Part shown: piece by piece, positions 48,119-57,842 of the stretch
Layout of the letters: every line of letters starts with the position of its first letter
Numbering within the stretch: position 1 is the stretch's first letter
Source of the DNA: Stenotrophomonas sp. WZN-1
GTDB lineage: Bacteria; Pseudomonadota; Gammaproteobacteria; Xanthomonadales; Xanthomonadaceae
Length of the DNA: 64,000 bases
Direction: 5' to 3'
Assembly (NCBI RefSeq): GCF_002192255.1
Contig: NZ_CP021768.1
Location: forward strand, 3,676,001 to 3,740,000
Notes under the pieces: model-generated
Databases searched by the model: none
What the model saw: the letters and a program-made list of their open reading frames with translations, nothing else
What the model was told of the DNA's origin: nothing
Made by a program: the position numbers and the translations under genes

Positions 48119-48858
48119 GCCCTATGCGCTACCGTCTGTTGCCTCTGGCCCTTGTTGCCCTTTCCTTCTCCAGCTTCGGCCAGACCCAAGCCTTTGATGC
48201 GCAGCTGACCCGCGACGGCGTGACGCTGAACTACCAGGACGCCCGTGGCGCCCTGGCCGCGCCGCAGCGCAAGCGGGTGATCGATACGTTCTACTTCGCC
48301 TACCTGCGCGAACGTGCGGACTTCCACCCGGCCGCGCCGTCGATGGTGCGCATCGTGATCGATCCGGCCTACACCGGGATCGCCTTCGTCGGTGACAAGG
48401 ACCAGGCGGCGACGATCACCATCAACCCGGGTTGGCTGGCGCAGCACCCGAATGACATCGACCTGGTCACCCATGAGGCCATGCACATCGTGCAGGGCTA
48501 TCCGGGCTATGGCGACGCACGGGTGCCGGGATGGCTGGTGGAAGGCATCGCCGACTACGCACGCGACCGCTACGGCATGGACAATGCCGCGGCCGGTTGG
48601 GCACTGCCGGGCAAGGTCGAGAAGGGCCAGAACTTCGACAGCGGCTACCGGGTCACCGGCGCGTTCCTGAAATGGGCCGACGCCGAACACCCAGGCCTGG
48701 TGCTGGCTCTGGACAAGGCCCTGCGCGATGGCCGCTATGCACCGGCGCTGTGGCAGAAGCACACCGGCAAGGCACTGCCGGCGCTGTGGGCGCAGTACGC
48801 CAAGCCGCGTTCCGACGCACCGCCGCCGGCCCCGGCACGCCGCGGCAAGCGGCACTGA
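48115..48858 (+). CDS. Basic secretory protein family peptidase-like protein
   Basis: 247 residues from ATG 48115 overlapping the GH92 stop (ATGA); ATG 48124 is an alternative. Signal peptide MRYRLLPLALVALSFSSFGQTQA in part. The metal-binding motif HEAMH (DLVTHEAMHIVQGY) plus WLVEGIADYARDRYG match the basic secretory protein (BSP) family of putative secreted metalloproteases. The C-terminus is Pro/Arg-rich. Coupled to the mannosidase, so both may act on host or fungal glycoproteins. Confidence 0.88.
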   Translation: MSPMRYRLLPLALVALSFSSFGQTQAFDAQLTRDGVTLNYQDARGALAAPQRKRVIDTFYFAYLRERADFHPAAPSMVRIVIDPAYTGIAFVGDKDQAATITINPGWLAQHPNDIDLVTHEAMHIVQGYPGYGDARVPGWLVEGIADYARDRYGMDNAAAGWALPGKVEKGQNFDSGYRVTGAFLKWADAEHPGLVLALDKALRDGRYAPALWQKHTGKALPALWAQYAKPRSDAPPPAPARRGKRH

Positions 48859-48877
48859 CACCCACGCATTGCACGTT

Positions 48878-48900
48878 CGCCGGGTATTGCCCGGCGCTAC
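48878..48900 (-). repeat. SMAG element, CGCCGGGC subtype
   Basis: On the minus strand GTAG followed by CGCCGGGCAATACCCGGCG, a single GTAG-headed palindrome 19 bases after the BSP gene. Confidence 0.82.
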
Positions 48901-49145
48901 CGCATCGCTGCGTCAGCGCGACTGCACGAAACCTGCGTACAGCGCGAACAGCTGCTGGAAATACCGCCGGGTCACTCGATTGCGCATGACACTTTCGCCG
49001 ATGGGGAGGTGGTCGGGCCCAGGGTGGGAAGGCCGGTCCGGTCCCTTCCCACGGCCGGGCCGCGTGGGCGTATTGGGCCGCAATGGCGTTGCAGGCACAT
49101 GACCGGGCTGCGTAGCGCGTGTGGCAGGTTCGGCGGCCGTTGCGA

Positions 49146-49184
49146 CAAATGAAAACACCGGGCAGTGCCCGGTGTTTTCATTTG
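49146..49184. terminator. Bidirectional terminator hairpin
   Basis: 18-bp perfect stem, CAAATGAAAACACCGGGC (49146-49163) with GCCCGGTGTTTTCATTTG (49167-49184), loop AGT. A-rich on one side and T-rich on the other, so it can stop both the BSP and maeB transcripts. Confidence 0.85.
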
Positions 49185-49307
49185 CGCCGACATCCAACCG
49201 CGCCAGCGCCATCATTCTTCCGGCCAGGAGCCCCTTCTTGTTGAAGGGGCGCGCCGAAGGCGGGGGTAGAGGAAGAATGCGTGGGCAGCGGAAGTGGGAA
49301 AGAAGGT

Positions 49308-51599
49308 TTACGCCTTCTTTTCCGCTTCCAGCTGCTTCCTGATCTGCGCATCGACCGCGGCGATCGCGGTCATGTTCAGGATCCGGCGCGAGGTCGCGCT
49401 GGTGGTCAGGATGTGCACCGGCTTGTTCACGCCCATCAGGATCGGACCGATCGCCACGCCGTCGGTGAACACGCGCACCAGGTTGTAGGCGATGTTGGCC
49501 GCTTCCAGGTTCGGCAGCACGAACAGGTTGGCGCGGCCCTGCAGGGTCGAGCCCGGCAGCAGCTTCTGGCGCAGCGCTTCATCCCACGCGGTGTCACCCT
49601 GCATTTCGCCATCCACGTTCAGACGCGGGTTGCGCTTGAGCAGCAGCTCGCGCACCTGGCGCATCTTCAGCGCGTCCTTCGAATCATGGCTGCCGAAGTT
49701 GGAGTGCGACAGCAGCGCGACCTTCGGCTCGATGCCGAACAGCTTCATGCGGTAGGCCGCCTGCAGGGTCGCTTCGCACAGCTGCTCGGCGGTCGGGTCT
49801 TCCTGCACGTGGGTATCGACGAAGAAGAACACGCCCTGCTGGTTGATCACGCCGGTCATCGCCGAGGTCGAGGTGACCTTCGGTTCCAGCGGCAGCACGC
49901 TGCGCACGTAGCCCAGCTTCTTGTGGAAGCGGCCGACGATGCCGGTCAGCATCGCATCGGCTTCGCCACGCGCCACCATCACTGCGGCGATCAGGGTCGG
50001 GCGCGAACGCATCAGGTTCTTCGCCGCGGCCACGGTCACGCCACGACGGCCGGTCAGGCCGTGGTAGTACTGCCAGTATTCGTTGAAGCGCGGATCGTCG
50101 TTGATGTTAGTGACTTCAACGTTCTCGCCGATCTTCAGGCGCAGGCCGAGGCGCTCGATGCGCGACTCGATCACTTCCGGGCGGCCGATCAGGATCGGGT
50201 GCGCCAGGCCGTCATCGACCACGTTCTGCACCGCCTGCAGCACCACTTCCTCTTCGCCTTCGGCGTACACCACACGCTGCTTGTCGCTGCGCGCGCGGTC
50301 GTAGACCGGCTTCATCATCAGGCTGGTGCGGTAGACGAACTGGGCCAGCTTGTCGCGGTAGGCGCCCATGTCCTCGATCGGGCGCGAGGCCACGCCCGAG
50401 TCCATCGCGGCCTGGGCCACGGCGGCCGACAGCTCCACCAGCAGGCGGCGGTCGAACGGACGCGGGATCAGGTATTCACGGCCGAAGCTCGGGGTGTCGC
50501 CGCCGTAGGCCGAGCCCATGTCGGTGGCGGCGCGGCGGGCCAGTGCAGCGATGGCACGCACGCAGGCGATCTTCATTTCCTCGTTGATCGCGGTGGCGCC
50601 CACGTCCAGCGCACCACGGAACAGGTACGGGAAGCACAGCACGTTGTTGACCTGGTTCGGGTAGTCCGAACGGCCGGTGCCGATGATCGCGTCCGGACGC
50701 GCGGCGCGCGCCAGTTCCGGCATGATTTCCGGGGTCGGGTTGGCCAGCGCGAAGATCACCGGATCCGGCGCCATGGTCTTGACCATGTCGGCAGTCAGGA
50801 TGCCCGGCGCCGACAGGCCCAGGAAGATATCCGCGCCGTCGACGATCTCGGCCAGGGTGCGCTTGTCGGTGTCGCGCGCATAGCGCTGCTTTTCCGGGTC
50901 CAGGTCGGTACGGCCGGTGTGGATCACGCCTTCGCGGTCGAAGGCCAGGATGTTCTCCGGCTTCAGGCCCAGTTGCACCAGCATGTTCACGCAGGAAATG
51001 CCGGCCGCGCCCATGCCCGTGGTCGCCAGCTTCACTTCCTCGATCTTCTTGCCGGTGATCGCCATGGCGTTGAGCACCGCCGCGCCGACGATGATCGCCG
51101 TGCCGTGCTGGTCGTCATGGAACACCGGGATCTTCATGCGCTCGCGCAGCTTGCGCTCGACCACGAAGCATTCCGGTGCCTTGATGTCTTCCAGGTTGAT
51201 GCCGCCGAAGGTCGGCTCCAGCGAGGCGATGATGTCGACCAGCTTGTCCGGGTCGGTCTCATCGACTTCGATGTCGAACACATCGATGCCGGCGAACTTC
51301 TGGAACAGCACGCCCTTGCCTTCCATCACCGGCTTGCCGGCCAGCGCACCGATGTTGCCCAGGCCCAGCACCGCGGTGCCGTTGGAGATCACCGCCACCA
51401 GGTTGCCGCGGGCGGTCAGCTCGCTGGCCTGCTGCGGGTCGGCCTTGATCGCTTCACAGGCGTACGCCACACCCGGCGAATACGCCAGCGACAGGTCGCG
51501 CTGGGTCAGCATGGGCTTGGTAGCGGAAACCTTGATCTTTCCCGGCGGGGACATCCGGTGGTAATCGAGGGCGGCCTGTTTGAAATCTTCGTTGGACAT
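49308..51599 (-). CDS. maeB: NADP-dependent malic enzyme with phosphotransacetylase-like domain
   Basis: 763 residues, the MaeB fusion size. Residues 1-430 are malic enzyme: [41 protein letters not shown] in parts, [23 protein letters not shown](P) fold [15 protein letters not shown]. Residues about 440-763 are a PTA-like domain ([13 protein letters not shown]..., [19 protein letters not shown]) that is regulatory in homologues. Decarboxylates malate to pyruvate making NADPH, needed for growth on C4 acids; dctA lies next door. Confidence 0.97.
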   Translation of the reverse strand: MSNEDFKQAALDYHRMSPPGKIKVSATKPMLTQRDLSLAYSPGVAYACEAIKADPQQASELTARGNLVAVISNGTAVLGLGNIGALAGKPVMEGKGVLFQKFAGIDVFDIEVDETDPDKLVDIIASLEPTFGGINLEDIKAPECFVVERKLRERMKIPVFHDDQHGTAIIVGAAVLNAMAITGKKIEEVKLATTGMGAAGISCVNMLVQLGLKPENILAFDREGVIHTGRTDLDPEKQRYARDTDKRTLAEIVDGADIFLGLSAPGILTADMVKTMAPDPVIFALANPTPEIMPELARAARPDAIIGTGRSDYPNQVNNVLCFPYLFRGALDVGATAINEEMKIACVRAIAALARRAATDMGSAYGGDTPSFGREYLIPRPFDRRLLVELSAAVAQAAMDSGVASRPIEDMGAYRDKLAQFVYRTSLMMKPVYDRARSDKQRVVYAEGEEEVVLQAVQNVVDDGLAHPILIGRPEVIESRIERLGLRLKIGENVEVTNINDDPRFNEYWQYYHGLTGRRGVTVAAAKNLMRSRPTLIAAVMVARGEADAMLTGIVGRFHKKLGYVRSVLPLEPKVTSTSAMTGVINQQGVFFFVDTHVQEDPTAEQLCEATLQAAYRMKLFGIEPKVALLSHSNFGSHDSKDALKMRQVRELLLKRNPRLNVDGEMQGDTAWDEALRQKLLPGSTLQGRANLFVLPNLEAANIAYNLVRVFTDGVAIGPILMGVNKPVHILTTSATSRRILNMTAIAAVDAQIRKQLEAEKKA

Positions 51600-51777
51600 C
51601 GATGTGGGTTACATGAATGGGCAGAAGGGACAGGGGATGATACCCCCGTTGGAGCGTCTGGACCTGTCGCTATCCTGTCGCAGGCATGCTGCGACCGCAC
51701 AATTCCGTGCCGTATGCGACGGTACCGCGACACCAGCTTCGGCGCTGCCCATGACAGCCATGGGACGCCCTGAAACG

Positions 51778-51814
51778 CCGCGGGGCCGTACCACTGTCGT
51801 GACCGGCCCCGCGG
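51778..51814 (-). terminator. Hairpin downstream of dctA
   Basis: 11-bp perfect stem CCGCGGGGCCG / CGGCCCCGCGG with a 15-base loop, 16 bases beyond the dctA stop. Only a short T stretch follows (CGTTTC on the minus strand). Confidence 0.6.
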
Positions 51815-51829
51815 TACCACACACCTGGA

Positions 51830-53173
51830 TCAGCCCTTGGCCGGCAGTGCCTCGGGCAGCGCATCGACCGGCGGCGGCAGTTCGCTTTCGCGGCCATCCA
51901 GCGCCAGTGTCAGGCGGTTGCGGTCCAGCGCGCCTTCCCAGCGCGAGACCACCACGGTGGCCACCGCATTGCCGATGAAGTTGGTCAGCGAGCGGCACTC
52001 GCTCATGAAACGGTCCACGCCCAGGATCAGCGCCATGCCGGCCACCGGCACTTCCGGCACCACGGCCAGTGTGGCGGCCAGGGTGATGAAGCCGGCACCG
52101 GTGACGCCGGCCGCGCCCTTGGAGCTGAGCATGGCGACCAGCAGCAGGGCGATCTGGTGGCCCAGGGTCAGTTCGGTATTGGTGGCCTGGGCAATGAACA
52201 GCGCGGCCAGGGTCATGTAGATGTTGGTGCCGTCCAGGTTGAACGAGTAGCCGGTCGGGACCACCAGGCCCACCACCGACTTGCTGCAACCGGCACGTTC
52301 CATCTTCTCCATCAGCGACGGCAGCGCCGACTCCGACGAAGAGGTGCCAAGCACCAGCAGCAGTTCGGCCTTCAGGTAGCGCGCCAGCTTGAACACCGAG
52401 AAGCCACACAGGCGACAGACCAGGCCGAGGATCACCGCCACGAACAGGAAGGCGGTGAGGTAGAACGAGCCCACCAGCCAGGCCAGGTTGATCAGCGAAC
52501 CGACGCCGTACTTGCCAATGGTGAAGGCGATCGCACCGAAGGCGCCGATCGGGGCGGCCTTCATCAGGATGTGCACCAGCTTGAACACCGGGGCGACCAG
52601 CGCCTCCAGGAAATTCACGATCGGCTTGCCCTTCTCGCCCACCGATGCCAGCGCGATGCCGAACAGCACGGCCACGAACAGCACCTGCAGGATGTTGCCA
52701 TCGACGAAGGCGCTGAGCAGCGTCTTCGGGATGATGTCCATCAGGAAGCCGACCAGGGTCAGGTCATGCGATTTCTTGACGTAGTTGTTGACGTCGGTCT
52801 GGTCCAGGTCGAGCGGATTGATGTTCATGCCCGCGCCGGGCTGCACCACGTGCGCCACGATCATGCCGACGACCAGCGCCAGCGTGGAGAAGAACAGGAA
52901 ATACACCATCGCCTTGATGAACACACGGCCCACGGTGCGCAGGTGGGTCATTCCCGCGATGCCGGTGACGATGGTCAGGAAGATCACCGGCGCGATGATC
53001 ATCTTCACCAGGTTGATGAAGGCATCGCCGAGCGGCTTCATCTTCTCGCCGACCAGCGGTTCGTAGTGGCCGAGGATGGCGCCCAGGACGATCGCCACGA
53101 TCACCTGGAAGTACAGCTGGCGATAGATCGGCAACGGCTTTGCAGGCACCGGTGCTGCGGTCGGGATGTGCAT
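51830..53173 (-). CDS. dctA: C4-dicarboxylate:cation symporter DctA
   Basis: 447 residues from ATG 53173. Inner-membrane carrier for succinate, fumarate and malate. Family pieces: [20 protein letters not shown], the re-entrant serine-rich loop [17 protein letters not shown], and [21 protein letters not shown] in part, whose S-x-N-x-DGT is typical of DctA. It is divergent from an outer-membrane porin and near a DctB-like sensor kinase, making a C4-acid uptake locus. Confidence 0.95.
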   Translation of the reverse strand: MHIPTAAPVPAKPLPIYRQLYFQVIVAIVLGAILGHYEPLVGEKMKPLGDAFINLVKMIIAPVIFLTIVTGIAGMTHLRTVGRVFIKAMVYFLFFSTLALVVGMIVAHVVQPGAGMNINPLDLDQTDVNNYVKKSHDLTLVGFLMDIIPKTLLSAFVDGNILQVLFVAVLFGIALASVGEKGKPIVNFLEALVAPVFKLVHILMKAAPIGAFGAIAFTIGKYGVGSLINLAWLVGSFYLTAFLFVAVILGLVCRLCGFSVFKLARYLKAELLLVLGTSSSESALPSLMEKMERAGCSKSVVGLVVPTGYSFNLDGTNIYMTLAALFIAQATNTELTLGHQIALLLVAMLSSKGAAGVTGAGFITLAATLAVVPEVPVAGMALILGVDRFMSECRSLTNFIGNAVATVVVSRWEGALDRNRLTLALDGRESELPPPVDALPEALPAKG

Positions 53174-53505
53174 GGCGGACTCCGGAAGGGGCGTTTTCAG
53201 GCACGTACGGCCCCGGGACTGCACGGGAACCGTTACCGTGGAAACTGATCGCAGGCCCTGTGCTGCACGCGCAGGGGGTGCGACCAATGGACGCCTTTGT
53301 ACGCGGCAGGCACGCCGGCGCAGATAACCTATTGGTACTAGCCCCCCGGTTCAGGTGGCCGCGATGCCTACACTGGCGCCGCACCGCCCGATCACGGGGA
53401 GGCCGGTGGCCCGAGCTGAACGGCTGGGTGAGTCTTTGCGAAAGTTCCGGCCCTCGCGGCCGTTGATGTCCTGTCCACACGCAATCTGAGAGAGCCGCAC
53501 CCAAC
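53174..53505. other. Divergent regulatory region dctA / porin
   Basis: 332 bases. A short dyad CACGG...CCGTG is at 53222-53240 and an AT-richer stretch (ATAACCTATTGGTACTAG) at 53325-53343 could hold a promoter. No gene or SMAG repeat seen. A sigma-54 promoter, known for dctA elsewhere, was looked for by eye and not found. Confidence 0.4.
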
Positions 53506-54675
53506 ATGCGCCCGAATCCCACCTTGCTGGCCCTGTCGCTGGCCGCCCTTCCCGCCTTCGCCTCGGCTGCCGATTTCGACAACTGGCCGACCAAGTACAC
53601 CTTCGGTGATGGCACCGAGCTGGCGGCCACCGCCAACATCGCCTACGACTACAACGACTTCTCCTCGGCCAGTGGCCTCGAGGACGACGATGCCGTGCGC
53701 CGCAAGGAATTCGGCGCGACGCTGAAAAAGAAGGGCGTCTACGATGCGATGGTCTACTACGACTTCCAGTCCGATACCTGGCTGGACGTGTTCGTGCGCT
53801 TCGAGAGCAAGGCCTTCTTCGGCCGTGACGTCGGCCGCTTCCGCTTCGGCTACATGAAGACTCCGGTCGGCCTGGACGCGAACACATCCTCGCGCGCCGG
53901 CACGTTCCTGGAAACCGCGCTGCCCGTGCAGGCCTTCTACGCCGGCCGCCGTACCGGCGTGGAATGGGTGCTGGAGCGCCCGCAGTACCTGCTGCAGGCC
54001 GGCGCCTATGGCGGCAAGGACCTGCAGGGCGACAACCCCGGCACCACCCAGGCCGTGCGTGCGGTGTGGACGCCGGTGAAGGCACCGGGTGATGTGATCC
54101 ACCTGGGCCTGGCCTACTCGCAGGAGAATCCGCGTGGCTACAGCGATGGCCGCGACGTGCACCACGAAGCCAGCGCCCGCCTGCGCGCGCGCCCGGAAGC
54201 CGGCCTGACCGACATCCGCTACGTCGATTCCGGTGCGCTGGTTACCGCCGACCAGATCCGCCGCACCGGCCTGGAAGGCATCTGGATCCGCGGCCCGTTC
54301 TCGCTGCAGGCCGAAGCCCTGCGCGCCACGGTCACCCGCCATGACGGCAAGCCCGACTACACCGGCAGCGGCCAGTACGCGATGGCCAGCTGGGTGCTGA
54401 CCGGTGAGTCGCGCCCGTACAACGCCGGCGCGGTGGCCAACATCAAGCCGGCGCACAACTACGGTGCGGTCGAACTGGTGGCGCGCTACAGCCGCCTGGA
54501 TCTCGATGACGGCGACATCCTCGGTGGCCGCCAGCACGACCTCACCCTGGGTGCGAACTGGTACCTGACCAGCCACTTCAAGTTCCAGGCCAACTACGTG
54601 AAGGTCGATGCCAGCCGTCGTGGCGTGCACAGCACGCCGGAGATCTTCGAACTGCGCGCGCAGATGCACTTCTGA
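53506..54675 (+). CDS. Outer-membrane porin, OprO/OprP family
   Basis: 389 residues. Signal peptide to ASA^A (TLLALSLAALPAFASA). The body is a beta-barrel with family-typical RFGYMKTPVGLDANTSSRAGTFLE in parts, SWVLTGESRPYNAG, and the C-terminal LTLGANWYLTSHFKFQANYVKV ending in F (RAQMHF). The family is named for phosphate channels, but beside dctA and a dicarboxylate-type sensor a role in organic acid entry is more likely. A second member lies at 61888-63063. Confidence 0.9.
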   Translation: MRPNPTLLALSLAALPAFASAADFDNWPTKYTFGDGTELAATANIAYDYNDFSSASGLEDDDAVRRKEFGATLKKKGVYDAMVYYDFQSDTWLDVFVRFESKAFFGRDVGRFRFGYMKTPVGLDANTSSRAGTFLETALPVQAFYAGRRTGVEWVLERPQYLLQAGAYGGKDLQGDNPGTTQAVRAVWTPVKAPGDVIHLGLAYSQENPRGYSDGRDVHHEASARLRARPEAGLTDIRYVDSGALVTADQIRRTGLEGIWIRGPFSLQAEALRATVTRHDGKPDYTGSGQYAMASWVLTGESRPYNAGAVANIKPAHNYGAVELVARYSRLDLDDGDILGGRQHDLTLGANWYLTSHFKFQANYVKVDASRRGVHSTPEIFELRAQMHF

Positions 54676-54693
54676 CCCCTTCCACGTCAGACC

Positions 54694-54722
54694 CCGGCGG
54701 GCGTGCACGCCACGCCCGCCGG
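54694..54722 (+). terminator. Hairpin between porin and hybrid kinase gene
   Basis: 12-bp stem CCGGCGGGCGTG / CACGCCCGCCGG with a 5-base loop, no T-run. Could attenuate or end the porin transcript before the kinase gene. Confidence 0.5.
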
Positions 54723-54741
54723 CCCTGCGTAGACTGCCGCC

Positions 54742-57384
54742 ATGTACTGGCTCAGCCGCCACCGGATGCTGTTGCTGACGATCCTGGTGATGGTCGGTGG
54801 CACCGTGCTGTGCGCGGTCGCCGCTGGTCACTACGCCTGGCGGCGCGCGCTCGGCGACGAAAGCAGCCAGGTGCAGCGACAGCTGCAGCTGCATGGCCAG
54901 GGCCTGCAGCAGCGCATCGACCGCTTCGGCACCTTGCCGCAGGTGCTGGCGCTGGATCCGGATCTGCTGCACGCGCTGCGCGTGCCGCCCTCGCCCACTG
55001 AACGGCAGCGGCTGAACCTCAAGCTGCAACGTGCCAACGAAGTCACCCGTGCTTCGACCCTGACCCTGGTCGGCCACGACGGCGTGGCGGTGGCGGCCAG
55101 CAACTGGGACCAGCCGACCACCAATGTCGGCGAGAACTACAGCTACCGCCCCTACTACCGCCAGGCACTGGCGCAGGGCCGTGGCCGCTTCTATGGCATC
55201 GGCATGACCACCGGCGTTCCCGGTTACTACCTCTCCCAGGCGATCGAGGAAGACGGCAAGCGGCTGGGCGTGGTGGTGATCAAGGTCGAGCTGTCCGCGC
55301 TGGAACAGGAATGGTTGAGCAGCCCGGATGTGGTGCTGGCCAGCGACGACCACGACGTGGTGTTCCTGGCCAACCGTGACAGCTGGCGCTACCGGCTGCT
55401 GCGCCCGCTGGGCGCCGATGAGCGCCGCGAGATGCTGGACGCCCGCCAGTACGCCGACCGCGCATTGCAGCCGCTGCGCGCACGGACCCAGGATGTGCTG
55501 GCCGACGGCGGCCGCATGGTGCGCCTGCTGGACCCTGCGCTGCCGCAGCCAATGCTGTGGCAAAGCCTGCCGCTGCCCGCCGAAGGCTGGAACCTGCACC
55601 TGCTGCACGACGCCAGTGCCGCCACCGCTGCCGGCCGTGCTGCGGCACTCACCGGTGGCGCCGCATGGCTGGCGTTGGGCTTCCTGGTGCTGTTCGTGCA
55701 GCAGCGCCGGCGCCTGGCCAAGCATCGCCTGCGCAGCCGCCGCGAACTGGAAACCCTGCTCAAGCAGCACGCACAGGAACTGCGCACCGCGCAGGATGGC
55801 CTGCTGCAGGCCGCCACCGATGCCGACAGCGGCCTCAGCCGCAGCCTCGAACACCTGCCCCAGGGCGTGGTGGTGATCGACCGGGACCTGCGCCTGGTCG
55901 CGTGGAATTCGCGCTATCTGGAATTGTTCCGCTTCCCGCTGGACCTGGTGCGCGTGGGCCGGCCGATCGAAGACCTGTTCCGCTTCAATGCACGCCGTGG
56001 CCTGCTCGGTCCCGGCCCGGTGGACGAGGCCATCGAGCGCCGCCTGAACCACCTGCGCAGCGGCCGCCCGCACATGCGCGAGAGCGAGAAGGACGACGGC
56101 ACGGTGCTCGAGATCCGTGGCAATCCCCTGCCCGATGGCGGCTTCGTCACCAGCTACGCCGACATCACCAGCTACAAGAACGCTGCGCGCGAACTGCGCT
56201 CGCTGGCCGATGCGCTGGAGCACCGCATCGCCGAGCGTACCCACGATCTGGACGAAGCACGCCGCGAAGCCGAACAGGCCAACCGCTACAAGACCCGCTT
56301 CGTGGCCTCGGCCGTGCACGACCTGCTGCAACCGCTCAATGCGGCGCGCATGTTCGTCTCGGTGCTGCGCGGCAAGCTGAGCGACCCGGCGCAGCAGCAG
56401 ACCAGCGATCACATCGACGCTGCATTGGCCGCGCAGGATGCGATTCTCAACAGCCTGCTTGACATTGCGCGGCTGGAATCGGGCAGCCTTCCCACCCGCG
56501 TGCAGGCGTTCCGGCTGGGCCCGCTGCTGCAGACGCTGGCGCGCGAGTTCGGTATCGCCGCGCAGTCACGCGGCCTGGTGGTCGACTGGGTTGATACCAA
56601 TGCTGTGGTGGTCAGCGATGAAGCGCTGCTGCGGCGCATCCTGCAGAATTTCCTTTCCAACGCACTGCGCTACAGCGAACGCGGCCGTGTGCTGCTCGGC
56701 TGCCGTCGCCGCGAAGGCCTGCTGTGGATCGAAGTGCACGATCAGGGGCCCGGCATTCCCGACGCGTTGCAGTGCGAGATCTTCGAGGAGTTCCGCCGCC
56801 TGCACGACGGCCAGCAGCGCGGTGCCGGCCTTGGCCTGGCCATCGTCGACCGCATCGGCCGCCTGCTCGGACATCCGATCCGGCTGCGCTCGCAGCTGGG
56901 CCAGGGCAGCGTGTTCGCCGTGGGCGTGCCGTTCGGCGAGGCCAGCGCGATTCCCGCCACGGCACCACCACCGGTGCTGGTGCAGGAGCCTGCTGCAGAC
57001 AATCCGCTGCGCGGGCGCCGGGTGTGGGTGATCGACGACGACCCGCACGTGTGCGCCGCCAGCCGCGCGCTGCTGGAGCGCTGGGGCTGCGAGGTGCTTC
57101 TGGCCGATGGCCCGCAGGCGGCGCTGCAGCTGGCAGCAACAGGCGCGGTACCGGAGCTGGTGCTGCTGGATGTGCGCATGGGTGACCACCACGGCCCGGT
57201 GCTGTACGAGACATTGGCCGAACTGTGGCAGGCCCGCCCGCCGGTGGTGCTGGTCACTGCCGAGCGCGATGCGGGATTGCGTGAGATAGCCGCCGAGCGT
57301 GGCTGGGGAATGATGGCCAAGCCGGTGAAGCCGCCGGCGCTGCGGGCGCTGATGAGTCAGCTGTTGATCCGGCATCGCGGGTAG
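54742..57384 (+). CDS. Hybrid sensor histidine kinase with DctB-like sensor
   Basis: 880 residues. Membrane helix near 10-30, a periplasmic dCache-type domain (about 30-300) with NVGENYSYRPYYRQAL and GVPGYYLSQAIEEDGKRLGVVVIKV in parts, resembling the dicarboxylate sensor DctB, and a second helix near 305. Then a PAS domain (GVVVIDRDLRLVAWNSRYLELF), HisKA with His526 in SAVHDLLQPLNAARMF, HATPase (GPGIPDAL, GAGLGLAIVDRIG) and a receiver with Asp810 in LVLLDVRMG. Probably senses C4 acids and signals to the convergent NarL-type regulator. Its TAG stop is the first part of a 37-bp inverted repeat. Confidence 0.92.
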   Translation: MYWLSRHRMLLLTILVMVGGTVLCAVAAGHYAWRRALGDESSQVQRQLQLHGQGLQQRIDRFGTLPQVLALDPDLLHALRVPPSPTERQRLNLKLQRANEVTRASTLTLVGHDGVAVAASNWDQPTTNVGENYSYRPYYRQALAQGRGRFYGIGMTTGVPGYYLSQAIEEDGKRLGVVVIKVELSALEQEWLSSPDVVLASDDHDVVFLANRDSWRYRLLRPLGADERREMLDARQYADRALQPLRARTQDVLADGGRMVRLLDPALPQPMLWQSLPLPAEGWNLHLLHDASAATAAGRAAALTGGAAWLALGFLVLFVQQRRRLAKHRLRSRRELETLLKQHAQELRTAQDGLLQAATDADSGLSRSLEHLPQGVVVIDRDLRLVAWNSRYLELFRFPLDLVRVGRPIEDLFRFNARRGLLGPGPVDEAIERRLNHLRSGRPHMRESEKDDGTVLEIRGNPLPDGGFVTSYADITSYKNAARELRSLADALEHRIAERTHDLDEARREAEQANRYKTRFVASAVHDLLQPLNAARMFVSVLRGKLSDPAQQQTSDHIDAALAAQDAILNSLLDIARLESGSLPTRVQAFRLGPLLQTLAREFGIAAQSRGLVVDWVDTNAVVVSDEALLRRILQNFLSNALRYSERGRVLLGCRRREGLLWIEVHDQGPGIPDALQCEIFEEFRRLHDGQQRGAGLGLAIVDRIGRLLGHPIRLRSQLGQGSVFAVGVPFGEASAIPATAPPPVLVQEPAADNPLRGRRVWVIDDDPHVCAASRALLERWGCEVLLADGPQAALQLAATGAVPELVLLDVRMGDHHGPVLYETLAELWQARPPVVLVTAERDAGLREIAAERGWGMMAKPVKPPALRALMSQLLIRHRG

Positions 57385-57454
57385 TTTCCAGCCAACGGCG
57401 CAGCCCCTCGTGGGTGGTGCCTGGTTTGTCGTGGAAAGCAGAAGCCGTGGGTGG

Positions 57455-57570
57455 GCCGGTCGGGATGGGTTCGCGGGGGACGCCGTGAATCCGTCCTTGG
57501 AGGCTTGGCAGCCGCATCCATGCGGCTGACACCCCCGCGAACCCAACCCGACCGACCTCTGACAGATTTC
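57455..57570 (+). repeat. Long compound hairpin element, copy C
   Basis: Outer stem: 57458-57479 pairs with 57532-57553, 22 positions with one mismatch. Linker ACGCCGTGAATCCGTCC (57480-57496). Inner stem: CAGCCGCAT / ATGCGGCTG (57509-57528) with tip CATCCATG. 3' flank CTGACAGATTTC. Same orientation relative to the preceding stop codon as copies A and B. Confidence 0.72.
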
Positions 57571-57636
57571 GGTGGCCTGCCACCCACGGAGAAGAAAAAG
57601 AAGAACAAAAGCCGGTCGCGCGCTGCGCTTGCTCGT

Positions 57637-57704
57637 GTAGAGCCGAGCCCATGCTCGGCATCGCGGACTGACCGCAAAGCAGCCGAGCGTGGGCTCGGCT
57701 CTAC
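57637..57704. repeat. SMAG dimer, GCCGAGC subtype
   Basis: GTAGAGCCGAGCCCATGCTCGGC (57637-57659) and its inverted partner ending GGCTCTAC (57681-57704), heads pointing outward, able to form one large hairpin. Confidence 0.88.
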
Positions 57705-57842
57705 AAAAGGCGGCCTGCCAGGCTGCCTTTGCTTTTGATCTTCTTTTCTCTTCCGTGGATGGATGCGCACGGAACCTGCCCGGCCTCACCCATGAACTGC
57801 TCTACGTGTCCACCCACGAGGGGCTGCGCCGTTGGCTGGAAA

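Larger units (their letters stand above)
48859..49307. other. Convergent gap between BSP gene and maeB
   Basis: 449 bases without a supportable gene. It contains an inverted SMAG palindrome (48878-48900) and a strong bidirectional terminator (49146-49184). Short ORFs across it, such as one at 48913-49215 on the minus strand, read through the terminator hairpin and look spurious. Confidence 0.5.

Noticed and set aside
48913..49215. 100-residue minus ORF in the BSP/maeB gap
   Set aside because: It spans the 18-bp terminator palindrome and a SMAG region, with no ribosome site or recognisable domain.
53174..53505. Sigma-54 promoter for dctA
   Set aside because: Looked for TGGCAC-N5-TTGC on the minus strand by eye and found no acceptable match; the local regulator is NarL-type, not NtrC-type.
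57357..57770. ORFs of 60-140 residues in the kinase/regulator gap
   Set aside because: They translate the inverted repeat and hairpin element (MDAAAK..., DSRRPP...). A similar peptide appears at copy B at 14.8 kb, showing it is a repeat translation and not a gene.
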